From positions 1-64,000 of the forward strand of contig CAMACY010000003.1 in assembly GCA_945831585.1 (NCBI GenBank): a DNA stretch of 64,000 nucleotides, read 5' to 3'. Both the position numbers and the translations under genes were made by a program. Position 1 is the first letter of the stretch. The number at the start of each line of letters is the position of its first letter. This DNA is from an uncultured bacterium. GTDB lineage: Bacteria; Verrucomicrobiota; Verrucomicrobiia; Verrucomicrobiales; Akkermansiaceae. The notes under the pieces were generated by a model. The model was not told the origin of the DNA, searched no databases, and was given only the letters and a program-made list of their open reading frames with translations. Positions 28,501 to 36,637 of the stretch are shown piece by piece.

Positions 28501-31500
28501 GCACCGGGGCGATACCTACCTGTCTTTGTACAGTGCTTTGTCGCACGATGGGGGCTCTACGGAGGTCAGGGATTACGATGCAGTCGGTTATGTGCCGGGA
28601 GATGTCGTCAGCTTCAGCCCGAACGCTGTCATCGGTGGTAACTTCACCACCGGGCGCGGCGCCTTCACCACGACCGTGGAGGGAGACTCGCATCTGGTCT
28701 TTGCCGGCTTCAGTGGCACCACGAACAAAACGGTGGTCGGCGGCAACTACGGGTATGCGAACAACGGAACGCAGACTGTGGAAGGCGAGACCGAGATTGT
28801 CTTCCGCGGGCTCGGCGATGCGACCTTCGGCTATGCCGTGGTGGCAGGCAACGGATATTGGGATTGGAACAATAGTGTGACGCAGGCGCAGACGGCGGGG
28901 GACGCTGTCATTCGTGCGGAGGGTAGCCAAGATCTCGTGCTGAACGGTGTGATTGGCGGTCACATGCTGAGCGGGCGGTGGAACAATACCCACAGCCAAA
29001 GTCAGGGAGAAAATACGCTCATTGAGCTGGAAACAGGGGTCACTCTTAAAAGGGTTCATTTCGATTTTAATACCGAGATGGAGGCAAAGGAGACTTCCCT
29101 GACCGCCGCGCTGGTGGGCGGGAGCTTCTATTGGGACTATATGGACCAAGAGGCAACCTATGATTTGAGCCAGACGCATGACGGCAACACCGGAATTTCC
29201 CTCGGCAGCGCCACGGCGCCATCGAGCTCCGAGGCGAGTATTGTCGGTGGTCACTACCTGTACACAGACGATGTATATTCTCCTGCTAACAACAACTTCA
29301 GTGTTTGTGCTACCCAGACGCAGGGGGGGGCGGTGAGCATCTCGGTGACCAACATGGATTTGAAGAGCTCGTCCGCAGCGCTCGTTGCGGGCAACTCGGC
29401 AGAGGGCAAGGCGCAGAGCGTGACGCAGGTGGCCACGGATGCCCTGAGTGTGTGGGGACGGCAGCTGCGCGTCAGTGACACGAAGTGCGGTATCATCGGC
29501 GGTCATTTTGTCAACCTGGAGGGGAATGTGGAATCCATTTCCCAGCGCATCGCGGGTAATGTGAGTGTGGAGCTCGTCGACTCCTCGATCGCGGCCGCTA
29601 CCTACGGCGTCATAGGTGCGGGGGCGGTCTTTAGCACGAGCGCTGCCACGCAGACGCTGGAGGGCTCGGTGTCGTTGACTCTGGATGGGGTGCGTACCGA
29701 CATGACGGATCCCGATAATACGACCAATGCTGCCGTGGTGGGTGGGCACGTTTCCAACAACGGCACCTCTACCATCAAGGGCGACATTGCCCTGACGCTG
29801 ACGGGCGGCTCCTACAATGACACGGTGATCGGCGGTACGGCCGGTGCTAACAAGGCCACCTGCCACGACGTGTCGATCGTGGCACAGAATACGGAATTTC
29901 TCGGTAAGGTCGCCCTTATCGGCGGACACCGCAGCAGCAACGGCGAGCTTAACGATGTCAATATCACGCTGACCGACTGTACGGTCTCCGGCATCTTGTA
30001 CGGCGGTTCCTCCGGCTCGATATGGCAGGGGAACATCAGCATCGAGCTGGTCGGTGGGACATACAGCGGCGATATCATCGTCGCCGGCAACAATACCTCG
30101 TATACAGGCAGCACGACGCTCACCATCCATGAGGGAACGACGATTACAGCCTCGGCGGTACACGGTCAGGGCGCGAACTGGGTGGCGGGTAACAGCACGC
30201 TTCGCTTTGTGGATGAGGGCGTCTTCCAATATGGCTCGACCGTATTCTACAAATTCAACTATGTTGATGTGGAGCATGTGAACAGCGTGGTGAAGCTGCA
30301 ATCCAGCATGCAGGGGCTCGGGAAGATTGTCAACAAGGTGGGTGAAGGTACTCTGGAACTCACGGCGGGCAACAATATGGCGGAGTCGATGGATGTGCGC
30401 GAAGGTACGCTGACGCTGCCGACGGATGCGGCTCCTACCAGCCTCATGATCAATCACCTGTATGTGCGCAATGACGCCGTGCTGAATGTCGGCAATGGCG
30501 GGGTGAGCACGCGGGGTGAGCTGGTGCTCAGCGCCGGGTCCACCCTGCAGGTGGACGGAACCGGTATTCTTTCGGGCAATATGCGGAGTTCGGGCGCTGC
30601 CATGCAGGTCACCAACCTTGTGTGGGGCGACCAGACTGTCGATGAGAATAGCCGCGTGACGCTGGATCTCGGGGATCATCTGGAATCCATAGCGGATGCC
30701 GAGGGGCGTTACACGGTAGCGCTTTTCACCGGCCTGAGTCAGGAGACGATTCAGGGGATCGCCTTTACGAGTTCGGTGGGCGAGAACGACGAGAGCCTGC
30801 TTTGGGCCGATGCTGCGGATTATGTCAAGCTGGCGAACGGCGACAGCACCATGGGCGGTAAGCTGTGGCTGAAGGGCGAGACGCTCTACCTGACCAATTC
30901 GCTGATGAACAACCGCTACTGGACCGGAACGGCTGATGGCGAATGGAGCGTTGGCTGCGACCACTGGCATTGGCTGGATGATCAGTCCGCCAGCGATCCG
31001 AATACGGTCTTTGCTCAGCGCGATGCCGTCTTCTTCACCAAGGATGGTACGGAAGCTGACCCGGCAACCATCACCCTGACCGAGGACATCACCGCTGGCA
31101 ATATGGTGCTCCGGGGCGACGAGACCGGGAACGGGCATTATAAGTTCGTGACCAATGGGCATCAATTGACGGTTCGGGATGACATCCAGGCGGAGCAACA
31201 GGTGACGGCAAGCTTCAACGGCTCCGTTACGGTGCAGGGTGATCTCCTGCTCGAGGGCGAGTCCTCGTTGGATTTCAACAACCTGAGCCTGAGCGAGAGC
31301 GCCATTGTGTCGGTTCGGGAGAACAGCGATCTGCGCGTCGGCAATGATCTCAGCATCGGCAAGCTGACGGGCGACGGCAGCGGCAGCACGACCGTGGTCG
31401 GTGCCCTGAGCCTTGCCAATGGCAGCACGGGTGCCGGCTCGCTGGTTGCCCGGAGTCTCAGCCTCGGAGGTGACACGACCTTCAAGAAATTGGAGGTGGA

Positions 31501-33217
31501 TGGCGTGACGATTATTGCTGCCGACAAGACGCTGACGGTTTCGGAAAACAGCAGCATGGGCTCGGTCCGCGGTGGTTCGTTGGCGGTGAACAGCGGCACG
31601 ACGACGCTGCGCGGCGACTCGACCCTGACGGCTCTTTCCGGTAACGGCTCGGTGAATGCCGCCGGTCAATCACTGACGCTGCAATCCGTAAGCAGCATCG
31701 GCAACCTGACGGCCGGTTCGGTGACGGTGGGCGAGACCCTGTCCGTTACCGGGACACTGACGACGGATAGACTGAATGTCCAATCGCTGACGCTGGGGCA
31801 GCCCTCGGTGGAGGTCGGGAGCCTGCAGACGGCTACGACGGGGTCGGCGGTGCACATCGTGGCCGATGAGGCATTGGTTACATCGATGTCGCTCTCGAGC
31901 GGTACACAGACCCTGCTCCGGGTGACGACGGGCTCCGACCCCGTGACGTTTAACTGGCAGAACGGCGGAGTGTTGCTCCAAGGGGAGCACTACGCTTACC
32001 GACTGAGTCAGGTCGGCAATGATGTGGTGGTGAGCATCAGCTTGGGGAATGAGCACTACTTCGGCAACGGGTTGCAGGAGGAGAACGCCGGAGCCGGCGG
32101 CGCCTTGCTGGATCAGGTGCTGCAGGAGGGGACGGTGCTTGGTCGCGCGGAAAGCGAGACGCTGCGCGCCATCGTCGACAAGATGGATGAGCTGATGCGC
32201 AACGGCGGTGGCAGCAAGGCCGAACAGCTGGGGGCCTCGGTGGCCGGTTCCTCGATTGCCACGGTGGGGCTTGCCTTTGCCGAGGACATGCAGCGCCAGC
32301 TGAAGAGCATCCGCAACCGCACCACGGTCATGGGTGTGGACGGCGGCGTGGTCAACGAGGGCATGCCCTACTACAACGCCTGGATCAACGCTGAGGGCAG
32401 CTCGCACCAATTCGGCAACGACGGCACCAAGGCGGGCTACTCGCTCAACAGCTTCGGCGGCACCGTCGGCTTCGATGTGGATGTGAACCCCTCGCTGACC
32501 TGCGGCCTGGCGCTCACGGCGCTGACGGGCGACTTCACCTCCGACGATGTGGACAAGCTGGAGGGTGACCTCGATACGCAGTACCTGACGGCCTTTGCCC
32601 GCTACGTCCGCCGCGCGTGGACGCACACCCTCGTGTTCAGCGTGGGGCGCGCGGATGTGTCGGCCGACCGAACCGTCACCTGCGAGGATCTGAGCTACAA
32701 GACCAAGTACGACAGCGACGGCATGGCCTTCGGCTTCCTCTATGAGCTGGGTCGCGTCTTTGCGCTCAATGAGTCGCACACGGCCTGCATCCAGCCCCTG
32801 GTGAACGTGATGTGGACGCACAGCTCCGTCAGCGGTGCAGAGGAGACCGGCTCCGACGCCGGACTCAAGGTGGACGACATGACGATGGACACGCTGACCC
32901 TCGGCGCCGGTGCGCGCGTGCAGGCGCTGGTGGGCGAGGATATCTACAACCGCTCGTCCATTCTGGAAGCCCGCGCCCTGCTGAAGCTGGATGTGGGCGA
33001 TCGCCAGGGTGAGGCCGATGTCGCCTTTGCCGCGCTGAACACGCAGACGCAGAAGGTGAAGAGCGCCGAGGCCGGCCCCGTCGGTCTGGAAATCGGCGCC
33101 GGTATCACCATCCCGGTGGGTCCGGACAGCGCCTCGGTGTTTGCCGATGCCTCGCTGGAGCTGCGTTCGGGCTATGTGAACGGTGCCGGCACGGTCGGCT
33201 TCCGCGTCAATTTCTGA
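25541..33217 (+). CDS. Giant autotransporter (type Va) with a VIGGN/VVGGH-repeat passenger
   Basis: Surface or secreted protein of about 2,558 residues. The N-terminus has a signal sequence (RLRASLLAAIAMLGG...SLAVGVCAYTLSVSTAQAS). The first ~800 residues are beta-helix-like repeats with Gly/Thr/Ser strands (GTLxVxG... patterns). From about residue 850 to 1,520 a second repeat type appears: some 15-17 units each containing [VIL][VIA][GA]G[NHS], for example VIGGNIL, VVGGNYG, VIGGHML, IVGGHYL, VVGGHVS, LIGGHRS. A further TLxV-type stretch follows, then a C-terminal autotransporter beta-domain from about residue 2,260, ending in ...GTVGFRVNF with the terminal Phe expected for BAM recognition. No catalytic motif was seen. 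GC content of the passenger is below that of the flanks. Start 25541 is chosen over the GTG at 25517 because the latter lies inside the promoter. Likely an adhesin or surface-layer component (inference). Confidence 0.92.
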   Translation: MKLHLPFRLRASLLAAIAMLGGIVPTLSTGSLAVGVCAYTLSVSTAQASTTISVMGDELISDWRDGSTIAGMPFANGDTVRFESWTNSAATLGESVTAKLVLEKNSSLELNAGAAFGAGTTINNSGTLILHSSTVLGAAKLERASNNNSWVVVDWGNDATVTLGGALENYRGNLKIQNSAYTLTAAENQYLSVYLSGGSTEEKRSILTLANAEYKKAFRFEGFSELKVEGGNTAKLTGTTSGSGTLIKSGAGTLALQYINSTHNGTLDIREGSVLWGLDGATSKYQVNTIEFERINIASGAQWIDGHVGVNMSDQTDIYSTGGTIKTVDVVFTTDDFGPLTNYYRSLHVNGGAATTLTSTWKESRRFALLTTESGSAALVLNDTASASEAVHNVFDEVKHFNGTITSQINCGYGTNKHLVIETVDLMSGDGLTVRHGRDQGSLEIESYEGRKIGEGSWVVQGGYYVHNSFSMEEGSLSVSGALRSDFGSVSVSGGSATVGSVAVVALEATGGTLSITGSAEATATQLEVGSLHLSGATTTISGGDAGAGQFVNAVVQHDLAITDGASLNLNGDLRASSLRVEGGTLAVTDLSAGTASFDHAVITVGGALTVTNSFALTAGSTLTATQGESNLGSYAAIAGQMDATGQNVTAGALQLSEGASLTSRNLTVGSLDIGGGTLTVADTIRVKDVLTMNYGGTLNLGTGGIELSENIVLAYNSGRNLVDISGVTLQKMNLDLSALTEGDFTYVEASNEYELDLGISSGNSTGAVHIASLTSSQYRVEAVGETLHLFIKGGTQAENPWDQNWGAAVASRGASYSDMGAPLRVGQYQLGLYGTAADDHNQTIAATLVGGTSNLDMGRANNVFGGAYSTRGSNYATGDVLTRDVWMKLKVEPGYDNVFNMVAGGSYNNQVDESTTNGSWSLRGDVHIDVDAGVKVTSIAGGNVFSRSDNHADFEGDAYISVHGSDIIDSVIGGNILAGTSGQHMTHRGDTYLSLYSALSHDGGSTEVRDYDAVGYVPGDVVSFSPNAVIGGNFTTGRGAFTTTVEGDSHLVFAGFSGTTNKTVVGGNYGYANNGTQTVEGETEIVFRGLGDATFGYAVVAGNGYWDWNNSVTQAQTAGDAVIRAEGSQDLVLNGVIGGHMLSGRWNNTHSQSQGENTLIELETGVTLKRVHFDFNTEMEAKETSLTAALVGGSFYWDYMDQEATYDLSQTHDGNTGISLGSATAPSSSEASIVGGHYLYTDDVYSPANNNFSVCATQTQGGAVSISVTNMDLKSSSAALVAGNSAEGKAQSVTQVATDALSVWGRQLRVSDTKCGIIGGHFVNLEGNVESISQRIAGNVSVELVDSSIAAATYGVIGAGAVFSTSAATQTLEGSVSLTLDGVRTDMTDPDNTTNAAVVGGHVSNNGTSTIKGDIALTLTGGSYNDTVIGGTAGANKATCHDVSIVAQNTEFLGKVALIGGHRSSNGELNDVNITLTDCTVSGILYGGSSGSIWQGNISIELVGGTYSGDIIVAGNNTSYTGSTTLTIHEGTTITASAVHGQGANWVAGNSTLRFVDEGVFQYGSTVFYKFNYVDVEHVNSVVKLQSSMQGLGKIVNKVGEGTLELTAGNNMAESMDVREGTLTLPTDAAPTSLMINHLYVRNDAVLNVGNGGVSTRGELVLSAGSTLQVDGTGILSGNMRSSGAAMQVTNLVWGDQTVDENSRVTLDLGDHLESIADAEGRYTVALFTGLSQETIQGIAFTSSVGENDESLLWADAADYVKLANGDSTMGGKLWLKGETLYLTNSLMNNRYWTGTADGEWSVGCDHWHWLDDQSASDPNTVFAQRDAVFFTKDGTEADPATITLTEDITAGNMVLRGDETGNGHYKFVTNGHQLTVRDDIQAEQQVTASFNGSVTVQGDLLLEGESSLDFNNLSLSESAIVSVRENSDLRVGNDLSIGKLTGDGSGSTTVVGALSLANGSTGAGSLVARSLSLGGDTTFKKLEVDGVTIIAADKTLTVSENSSMGSVRGGSLAVNSGTTTLRGDSTLTALSGNGSVNAAGQSLTLQSVSSIGNLTAGSVTVGETLSVTGTLTTDRLNVQSLTLGQPSVEVGSLQTATTGSAVHIVADEALVTSMSLSSGTQTLLRVTTGSDPVTFNWQNGGVLLQGEHYAYRLSQVGNDVVVSISLGNEHYFGNGLQEENAGAGGALLDQVLQEGTVLGRAESETLRAIVDKMDELMRNGGGSKAEQLGASVAGSSIATVGLAFAEDMQRQLKSIRNRTTVMGVDGGVVNEGMPYYNAWINAEGSSHQFGNDGTKAGYSLNSFGGTVGFDVDVNPSLTCGLALTALTGDFTSDDVDKLEGDLDTQYLTAFARYVRRAWTHTLVFSVGRADVSADRTVTCEDLSYKTKYDSDGMAFGFLYELGRVFALNESHTACIQPLVNVMWTHSSVSGAEETGSDAGLKVDDMTMDTLTLGAGARVQALVGEDIYNRSSILEARALLKLDVGDRQGEADVAFAALNTQTQKVKSAEAGPVGLEIGAGITIPVGPDSASVFADASLELRSGYVNGAGTVGFRVNF

Positions 33218-33246
33218 TGTAGTGAACATCAAAGAGGGATAAACGG

Positions 33247-33277
33247 GCCGGGGGTGGCAACACCCCCGGCTTTTTTT
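33247..33277 (+). terminator. Terminator of the autotransporter gene
   Basis: 10-bp stem GCCGGGGGTG / CACCCCCGGC, GCAA tetraloop, then seven Ts. Confidence 0.95.
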
Positions 33278-33420
33278 GCGGCATCAGCGCGGGCTCCGAT
33301 GTTCATCTCTTCCCGCGACGAAAAGCACGCCCCGCCTCGCCCCCCCGCACCCGAAAGCTCGCGCGCCGCCCCACGCCCGGAAGCCGCCGTCCCCCCCCCC
33401 AAAAAAAACACACACAAAAA
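33278..33420. other. Intergenic stretch with C/A homopolymer tract
   Basis: Between the two terminators there is no supportable gene. Around 33390-33420 there is a run of about ten C followed by A-rich sequence (C-tract, A-tract, CACACA, A-tract), a low-complexity patch prone to slippage and sequencing error. Confidence 0.5.
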
Positions 33421-33453
33421 ACCCCCGCCGCGTTCGACCTCGCGGGCGGGGGT
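33421..33453 (-). terminator. Terminator of rpsO
   Basis: 9-bp GC-rich stem (ACCCCCGCC with GGCGGGGGT); on the minus strand it is followed by a TTTTTTGTG tail, 30 bp after the rpsO stop. Confidence 0.85.
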
Positions 33454-33483
33454 GTTTGCTTGAATCGGTTGCGACGTCGCGCT

Positions 33484-33732
33484 TTAGTGGCGCAGACCGA
33501 GACGGGCGAGCAGATCCTTGTACAGGGGCTCGTTGGTACGCTTGGCGTAATCGAGCAGCTTGCGGCGCTTGGCCACCATCATGAGCAGACCGCGGCGGGA
33601 GGCGTGGTCATGCTTGTTCTCCACAAGGTGACCCGTCAGGTGCGCGATGCGCTTGGTGAGCACGGCCACTTGGAAGCCCGTGGAGCCGGTATCCTTCTCG
33701 TTCGTCTTGAAGTCGTTGACGTTGATTTCCAT
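33484..33732 (-). CDS. rpsO: 30S ribosomal protein S15
   Basis: Small-subunit protein that binds 16S rRNA at the helix 20/22 junction early in assembly. Family motifs: DTGSTGFQVAVLTKRIAHLTGHL and KHDHASRRGLLMMVAKRRKLLDYAKR, ending in LYKDLLARLGLRH. From ATG 33732 (MEINVNDFKTNEKD) it has 82 residues, slightly shorter than the usual 89, with a reduced N-terminal helix. The longer ORF in this frame runs into the promoter and is not the gene. It stands alone; pnp, its usual neighbour, is absent. About 70 nt of leader leaves room for S15 autoregulation, though I could not identify a structure. Confidence 0.96.
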   Translation of the reverse strand: MEINVNDFKTNEKDTGSTGFQVAVLTKRIAHLTGHLVENKHDHASRRGLLMMVAKRRKLLDYAKRTNEPLYKDLLARLGLRH

Positions 33733-33802
33733 ATCGATGTATCTTGTTTGTGTGGTTGATTTTTCGTGGCTGCGGCAAATCGACCTAGGACAAGGTGCGG
33801 CA

Positions 33803-33830
33803 ATGATAGCATGAACACCCCCGTTTGCAA
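33803..33830 (-). promoter_or_regulatory. Promoter of rpsO
   Basis: Minus strand: TTGCAA, 16-bp spacer, TATCAT; leader of about 60 nt. Confidence 0.6.
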
Positions 33831-33883
33831 GCACAATTTCACACGAAAAGATGCGATTCGCCCGCGTAAGCCTCCCTTTGGGC

Positions 33884-33912
33884 TTGCCAAGGGAGCGGGG
33901 GGGAGCTAAGAT
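33884..33912 (+). promoter_or_regulatory. Promoter of the nucleotidyltransferase-kinase operon
   Basis: TTGCCA, 17-bp spacer, TAAGAT; leader of about 35 nt. Confidence 0.6.
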
Positions 33913-33954
33913 GAGGGTGCTGTATCAGCACGACAACAGAACATTCTCTCAGAT

Positions 33955-34863
33955 ATGAAACCGACACTCCTTGTTCTTGCCGCAGGTATGGGCAGCCGCT
34001 ACGGCGGTCTCAAGCAGCTGGATCCCATGGGCCCCAACGGCGAAGTGATTCTCGATTATTCCGTGTATGATGCCATCCGCGCCGGTTTCGGCAAGGTGGT
34101 CTTCATCATTCGCAAGGACTTTGAAGAGGCGTTCAAGACGCAGGTGGGCGCCCGCTTTGCGGGCAAGATTGAGGTGGACTATGCGTTCCAGTGCCTCGAT
34201 GACCTGCCCGAGGGCTACACGGTGCCCGAGGGTCGCGTGAAGCCCTGGGGCACGGCGCACGCCCTGCTCGCCGCCCGCGACATCGTCAAAGAACCCTTCG
34301 GCGTGGTCAATGCCGACGACTTCTACGGCGCAGATGCCTTTGCCAAGGCCGCTGAGTTCCTGACCGCCCCCGCCGGCTGCGCCTGCAAGGAGCACTACGG
34401 CATGATTGGCTACCCGCTCAAGAACACCCTCTCCGACCACGGCGATGTGAACCGCGGCGTGTGCGGCATCAAAGACGGCTACCTCGACAGCGTGGAGGAA
34501 TACACCAAGATTCAGCGCGAGGACGACGGCGTTTGCCGCGGCAACAACCTGCACGGCGAGCGCAAGCCTGTGGACACGGAGGAGCTCGTCTCCATGAACT
34601 TCTGGGTGTTCCCCGCCTCCTTCATCGGCCGCATCGGCGCGCATTTCACGCAGTTCCTGGCCGAGCACGGCACCGAGCTCAAGAGCGAGTGCTACATCCC
34701 CACCGTGGTGGACGAGCTCATCCACAAGGGCGAGGCCGATTGCCGCGTCATCAAGACCACGGCCAACTGGCTCGGTGTGACCTACCCCAGCGACAAACCG
34801 GCGGTGGTGGAGAGCATCGCCCGCCTGGTCGAGGAGGGCGTTTACCCCGCAAAACTCGGTTGA
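33955..34863 (+). CDS. Sugar-1-phosphate nucleotidyltransferase
   Basis: Predicted cytosolic enzyme that joins a sugar 1-phosphate with an NTP to form an NDP-sugar. The 302-residue protein has the nucleotidyltransferase Rossmann-like fold: LVLAAGMGSRYGGLKQLDPMGPNGEVILDYS (residues 6-35) is the signature loop and VNADDFYGADAF (about 118-129) holds the metal-binding Asp. It differs from RmlA/GalU in lacking their long C-terminal parts. The kinase gene that follows after 3 bp is NahK-like, so the likely role is to convert N-acetylhexosamine 1-phosphate (GalNAc-1-P or GlcNAc-1-P) to UDP-sugar. The substrate is inferred from the neighbour, not from specific residues. Confidence 0.85.
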   Translation: MKPTLLVLAAGMGSRYGGLKQLDPMGPNGEVILDYSVYDAIRAGFGKVVFIIRKDFEEAFKTQVGARFAGKIEVDYAFQCLDDLPEGYTVPEGRVKPWGTAHALLAARDIVKEPFGVVNADDFYGADAFAKAAEFLTAPAGCACKEHYGMIGYPLKNTLSDHGDVNRGVCGIKDGYLDSVEEYTKIQREDDGVCRGNNLHGERKPVDTEELVSMNFWVFPASFIGRIGAHFTQFLAEHGTELKSECYIPTVVDELIHKGEADCRVIKTTANWLGVTYPSDKPAVVESIARLVEEGVYPAKLG

Positions 34864-34866
34864 GCC

Positions 34867-35958
34867 ATGTACGACCTTCAAGCGATTGCCGACCTCTTTG
34901 ACCTGCGCGCTGATTTCGTGTTCGGCGAGCCCTACGGCAGCGGCCACATCAACGACACCTACCGCATCGAGGTCGACCAGGCCGGGCTGCGCGTGCGCTT
35001 CATTCTGCAGCGCGTCAACAGCAACGTGTTCCGCCAGCCCATCCCGCTGATGGAGAACGTCAAGCGCGTGACGGACGAGGCGCTGCGCGTGCTGCTGGCC
35101 GAGGGCTGCAAGGAGGCCTACCGCCGCACCCTCACCATCATCCCCGCCAAGGACGGCAAGCCCTACGCGCAGGATGCCGAGGGGAATGTGTGGCGCGTCT
35201 ACCCCTTCATCGAGCGCGCCCGCACCTACGACATGATCGAGAACCCCGGGCAGTGCATCGAAGTCGCCCGCGCCTTCGGCAACTTCCAGAAGCTCGGCGC
35301 CAACCTTCCCGGCGCGCCGCTCTTCGAGACCATCCCCGACTTCCACAACACCACCAAGCGCTTCCGCAACTTCCAGGCGGCCATCGCCGCCGACCCGCTG
35401 GGACGCGCCAAGGGCGTGCAGAAGGAAATCGACTGGTATCTCGCCCGCGAGGCCGACTGCCACAAGGTCGTCAACTACCTGAGCAGCGGCGAGCTGCCCC
35501 TGCGCGTCACGCACAACGACACGAAGCTCAACAACGTCATGCTCGATGATGTGACGGGCGAGGGCATCTGCGTCATTGACCTGGACACCACCATGCCCGG
35601 CTCTGCGCTCTACGACTTCGGCGACATGATCCGCACCTCCACCTCCCCCGCGGCGGAGGATGAGAAGGACACCTCGCTGGTCACCATGCGCATGGAGTAC
35701 TTCGAGGCGCTGGCCAAGGGTTACTGCGAGGCGGCGACCTTCCTCACCCCGCTGGAGAAGGAGCTGCTGCCTTTCTCGGGCAAGTTGCTGACCATGGAGT
35801 GCGGCATGCGCTTCCTCACCGACTATCTGGAGGGCGACACCTACTTCAAGATCCGCCGCCCCGAGCACAACCTCGACCGCACGCGCACGCAGATGGCGCT
35901 GGTCGAGTCCATCGAGGCGCAGATGGACGCCATGATGGCGGTGGTGGCGAAGTACTGA
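34867..35958 (+). CDS. N-acetylhexosamine 1-kinase-like phosphotransferase (NahK/APH family)
   Basis: Predicted anomeric sugar kinase of the aminoglycoside phosphotransferase fold. Of 363 residues: an N-lobe with EPYGSGHINDTYRI and FILQRVNSNVF (the VF..P pattern of NahK), and the catalytic loop LRVTHNDTKLNNVML with the metal-binding segment CVIDLDTTMPGSALYDFGDMIR (about residues 213-255). These match the bifidobacterial N-acetylhexosamine 1-kinases, which phosphorylate GalNAc/GlcNAc at C1. It is translationally close to the upstream nucleotidyltransferase. In a mucin-using bacterium this pair would route GalNAc or GlcNAc into UDP-sugars. A hairpin follows the gene. Confidence 0.85.
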   Translation: MYDLQAIADLFDLRADFVFGEPYGSGHINDTYRIEVDQAGLRVRFILQRVNSNVFRQPIPLMENVKRVTDEALRVLLAEGCKEAYRRTLTIIPAKDGKPYAQDAEGNVWRVYPFIERARTYDMIENPGQCIEVARAFGNFQKLGANLPGAPLFETIPDFHNTTKRFRNFQAAIAADPLGRAKGVQKEIDWYLAREADCHKVVNYLSSGELPLRVTHNDTKLNNVMLDDVTGEGICVIDLDTTMPGSALYDFGDMIRTSTSPAAEDEKDTSLVTMRMEYFEALAKGYCEAATFLTPLEKELLPFSGKLLTMECGMRFLTDYLEGDTYFKIRRPEHNLDRTRTQMALVESIEAQMDAMMAVVAKY

Positions 35959-35983
35959 GTACTTCCCCCGCACGGCATTTTCC

Positions 35984-36014
35984 GCCCGCCGCGAGCCCCG
36001 AGCCCGCGGCGGGC
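35984..36014 (+). terminator. Hairpin after the kinase gene
   Basis: 10-bp stem GCCCGCCGCG / CGCGGCGGGC with an 11-nt loop but no T-tract; a weak or Rho-assisted terminator at most. Confidence 0.4.
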
Positions 36015-36045
36015 GCTGCGTGTCGGCGCAGGGCACATTTCGCGC

Positions 36046-36074
36046 TTGCGCCCGCACGGGCGGCGGCGTATGCT
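36046..36074 (+). promoter_or_regulatory. Promoter of the ArsC/Spx-like gene
   Basis: TTGCGC, 17-bp spacer, TATGCT; 10 bp to ATG 36085. Confidence 0.55.
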
Positions 36075-36084
36075 GGGAAGCACC

Positions 36085-36447
36085 ATGAGTGAGATTCTTT
36101 TTTTGGAATACCCCAAGTGCAGCACCTGCCGCAAGGCGCGCACCTGGTTGGAGCAGCAGGGCATTGCCTTTGCCGACCGCCACATTGTCGAGCAACAGCC
36201 GAGCGCGGCGGAATTGCGCGACTGGCAGCAGCGCAGCGGGCTGCCCCTGCGCCGCTTCTTCAACACCAGCGGCATGAAATACCGCGAGCTCGGGCTTGCC
36301 GCCAAACTGCCGGGCATGAGCGAGGAGGAGCAGCTCGCCCTGCTGGCCACGGACGGCATGCTGGTCAAGCGCCCGCTGCTTGTGACGGAGAGCGCCGTCA
36401 TCCCCGGCTTCCGCGAGGAGAGCTGGCGCGCCGCCCTCGGCCGCTGA
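36085..36447 (+). CDS. ArsC/Spx/MgsR-family protein (YffB-like)
   Basis: A 120-residue thioredoxin-fold protein of the ArsC/Spx family. The N-terminal redox motif KCSTCRKA (CxxC, residues about 10-17) precedes a helix and the family segment LRRFFNTSGMKYRELGL, and LLATDGMLVKRPLLVTE holds the conserved cis-Pro Arg/Pro pair. The sequence resembles YffB and other small Spx-like proteins more than arsenate reductases; no ars genes are nearby, so arsenate reduction is not supported. It could act in redox stress or as a regulator. Start 36085 (MSEILFLEYPKCSTC) is preferred to the ATG 15 nt earlier inside the -10 region. Confidence 0.88.
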   Translation: MSEILFLEYPKCSTCRKARTWLEQQGIAFADRHIVEQQPSAAELRDWQQRSGLPLRRFFNTSGMKYRELGLAAKLPGMSEEEQLALLATDGMLVKRPLLVTESAVIPGFREESWRAALGR

Positions 36448-36533
36448 GCCTCCCCCCCCATGGGGTAGATGCAGGGCGCTTCAGGTGGACTGACTCACTC
36501 TCAGCGCTCAGCGAAAGCTGCCAAAGACCTAGC

Positions 36534-36562
36534 TTGACTCCGCGGCCTCGAACAACTAGAAT
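36534..36562 (+). promoter_or_regulatory. Promoter of the GH109 gene
   Basis: TTGACT, 17-bp spacer, TAGAAT; leader of about 70 nt. The host-type promoter contrasts with the unusual codon use of the gene. Confidence 0.7.
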
Positions 36563-36637
36563 AGGCAGAGCCGAAAGTGGAGCGCAGCCCGTTTCTGAGC
36601 GGCGCGCGATAACACTTTCTTAACATATACAAACAAT

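Noticed and set aside
28100-30130. CRISPR array or DNA-level tandem repeat in the autotransporter
   Set aside because: The repetition is at protein level only; the DNA units differ in length and sequence and there are no uniform repeats and spacers.
25844-31669. Antisense ORF of 1,941 codons inside the autotransporter gene
   Set aside because: Composition-driven mirror of the repetitive passenger; His/Arg/Ala-rich with no domain, no promoter, and the sense strand has signal peptide, repeats and beta-domain.
33949-36195. Minus-strand ORF of 748 codons over the nucleotidyltransferase/kinase operon
   Set aside because: Shadow of two well-supported plus-strand genes.
36085-36447. Arsenate reductase
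   Set aside because: No ars genes nearby and the sequence fits small Spx/YffB-like proteins better.
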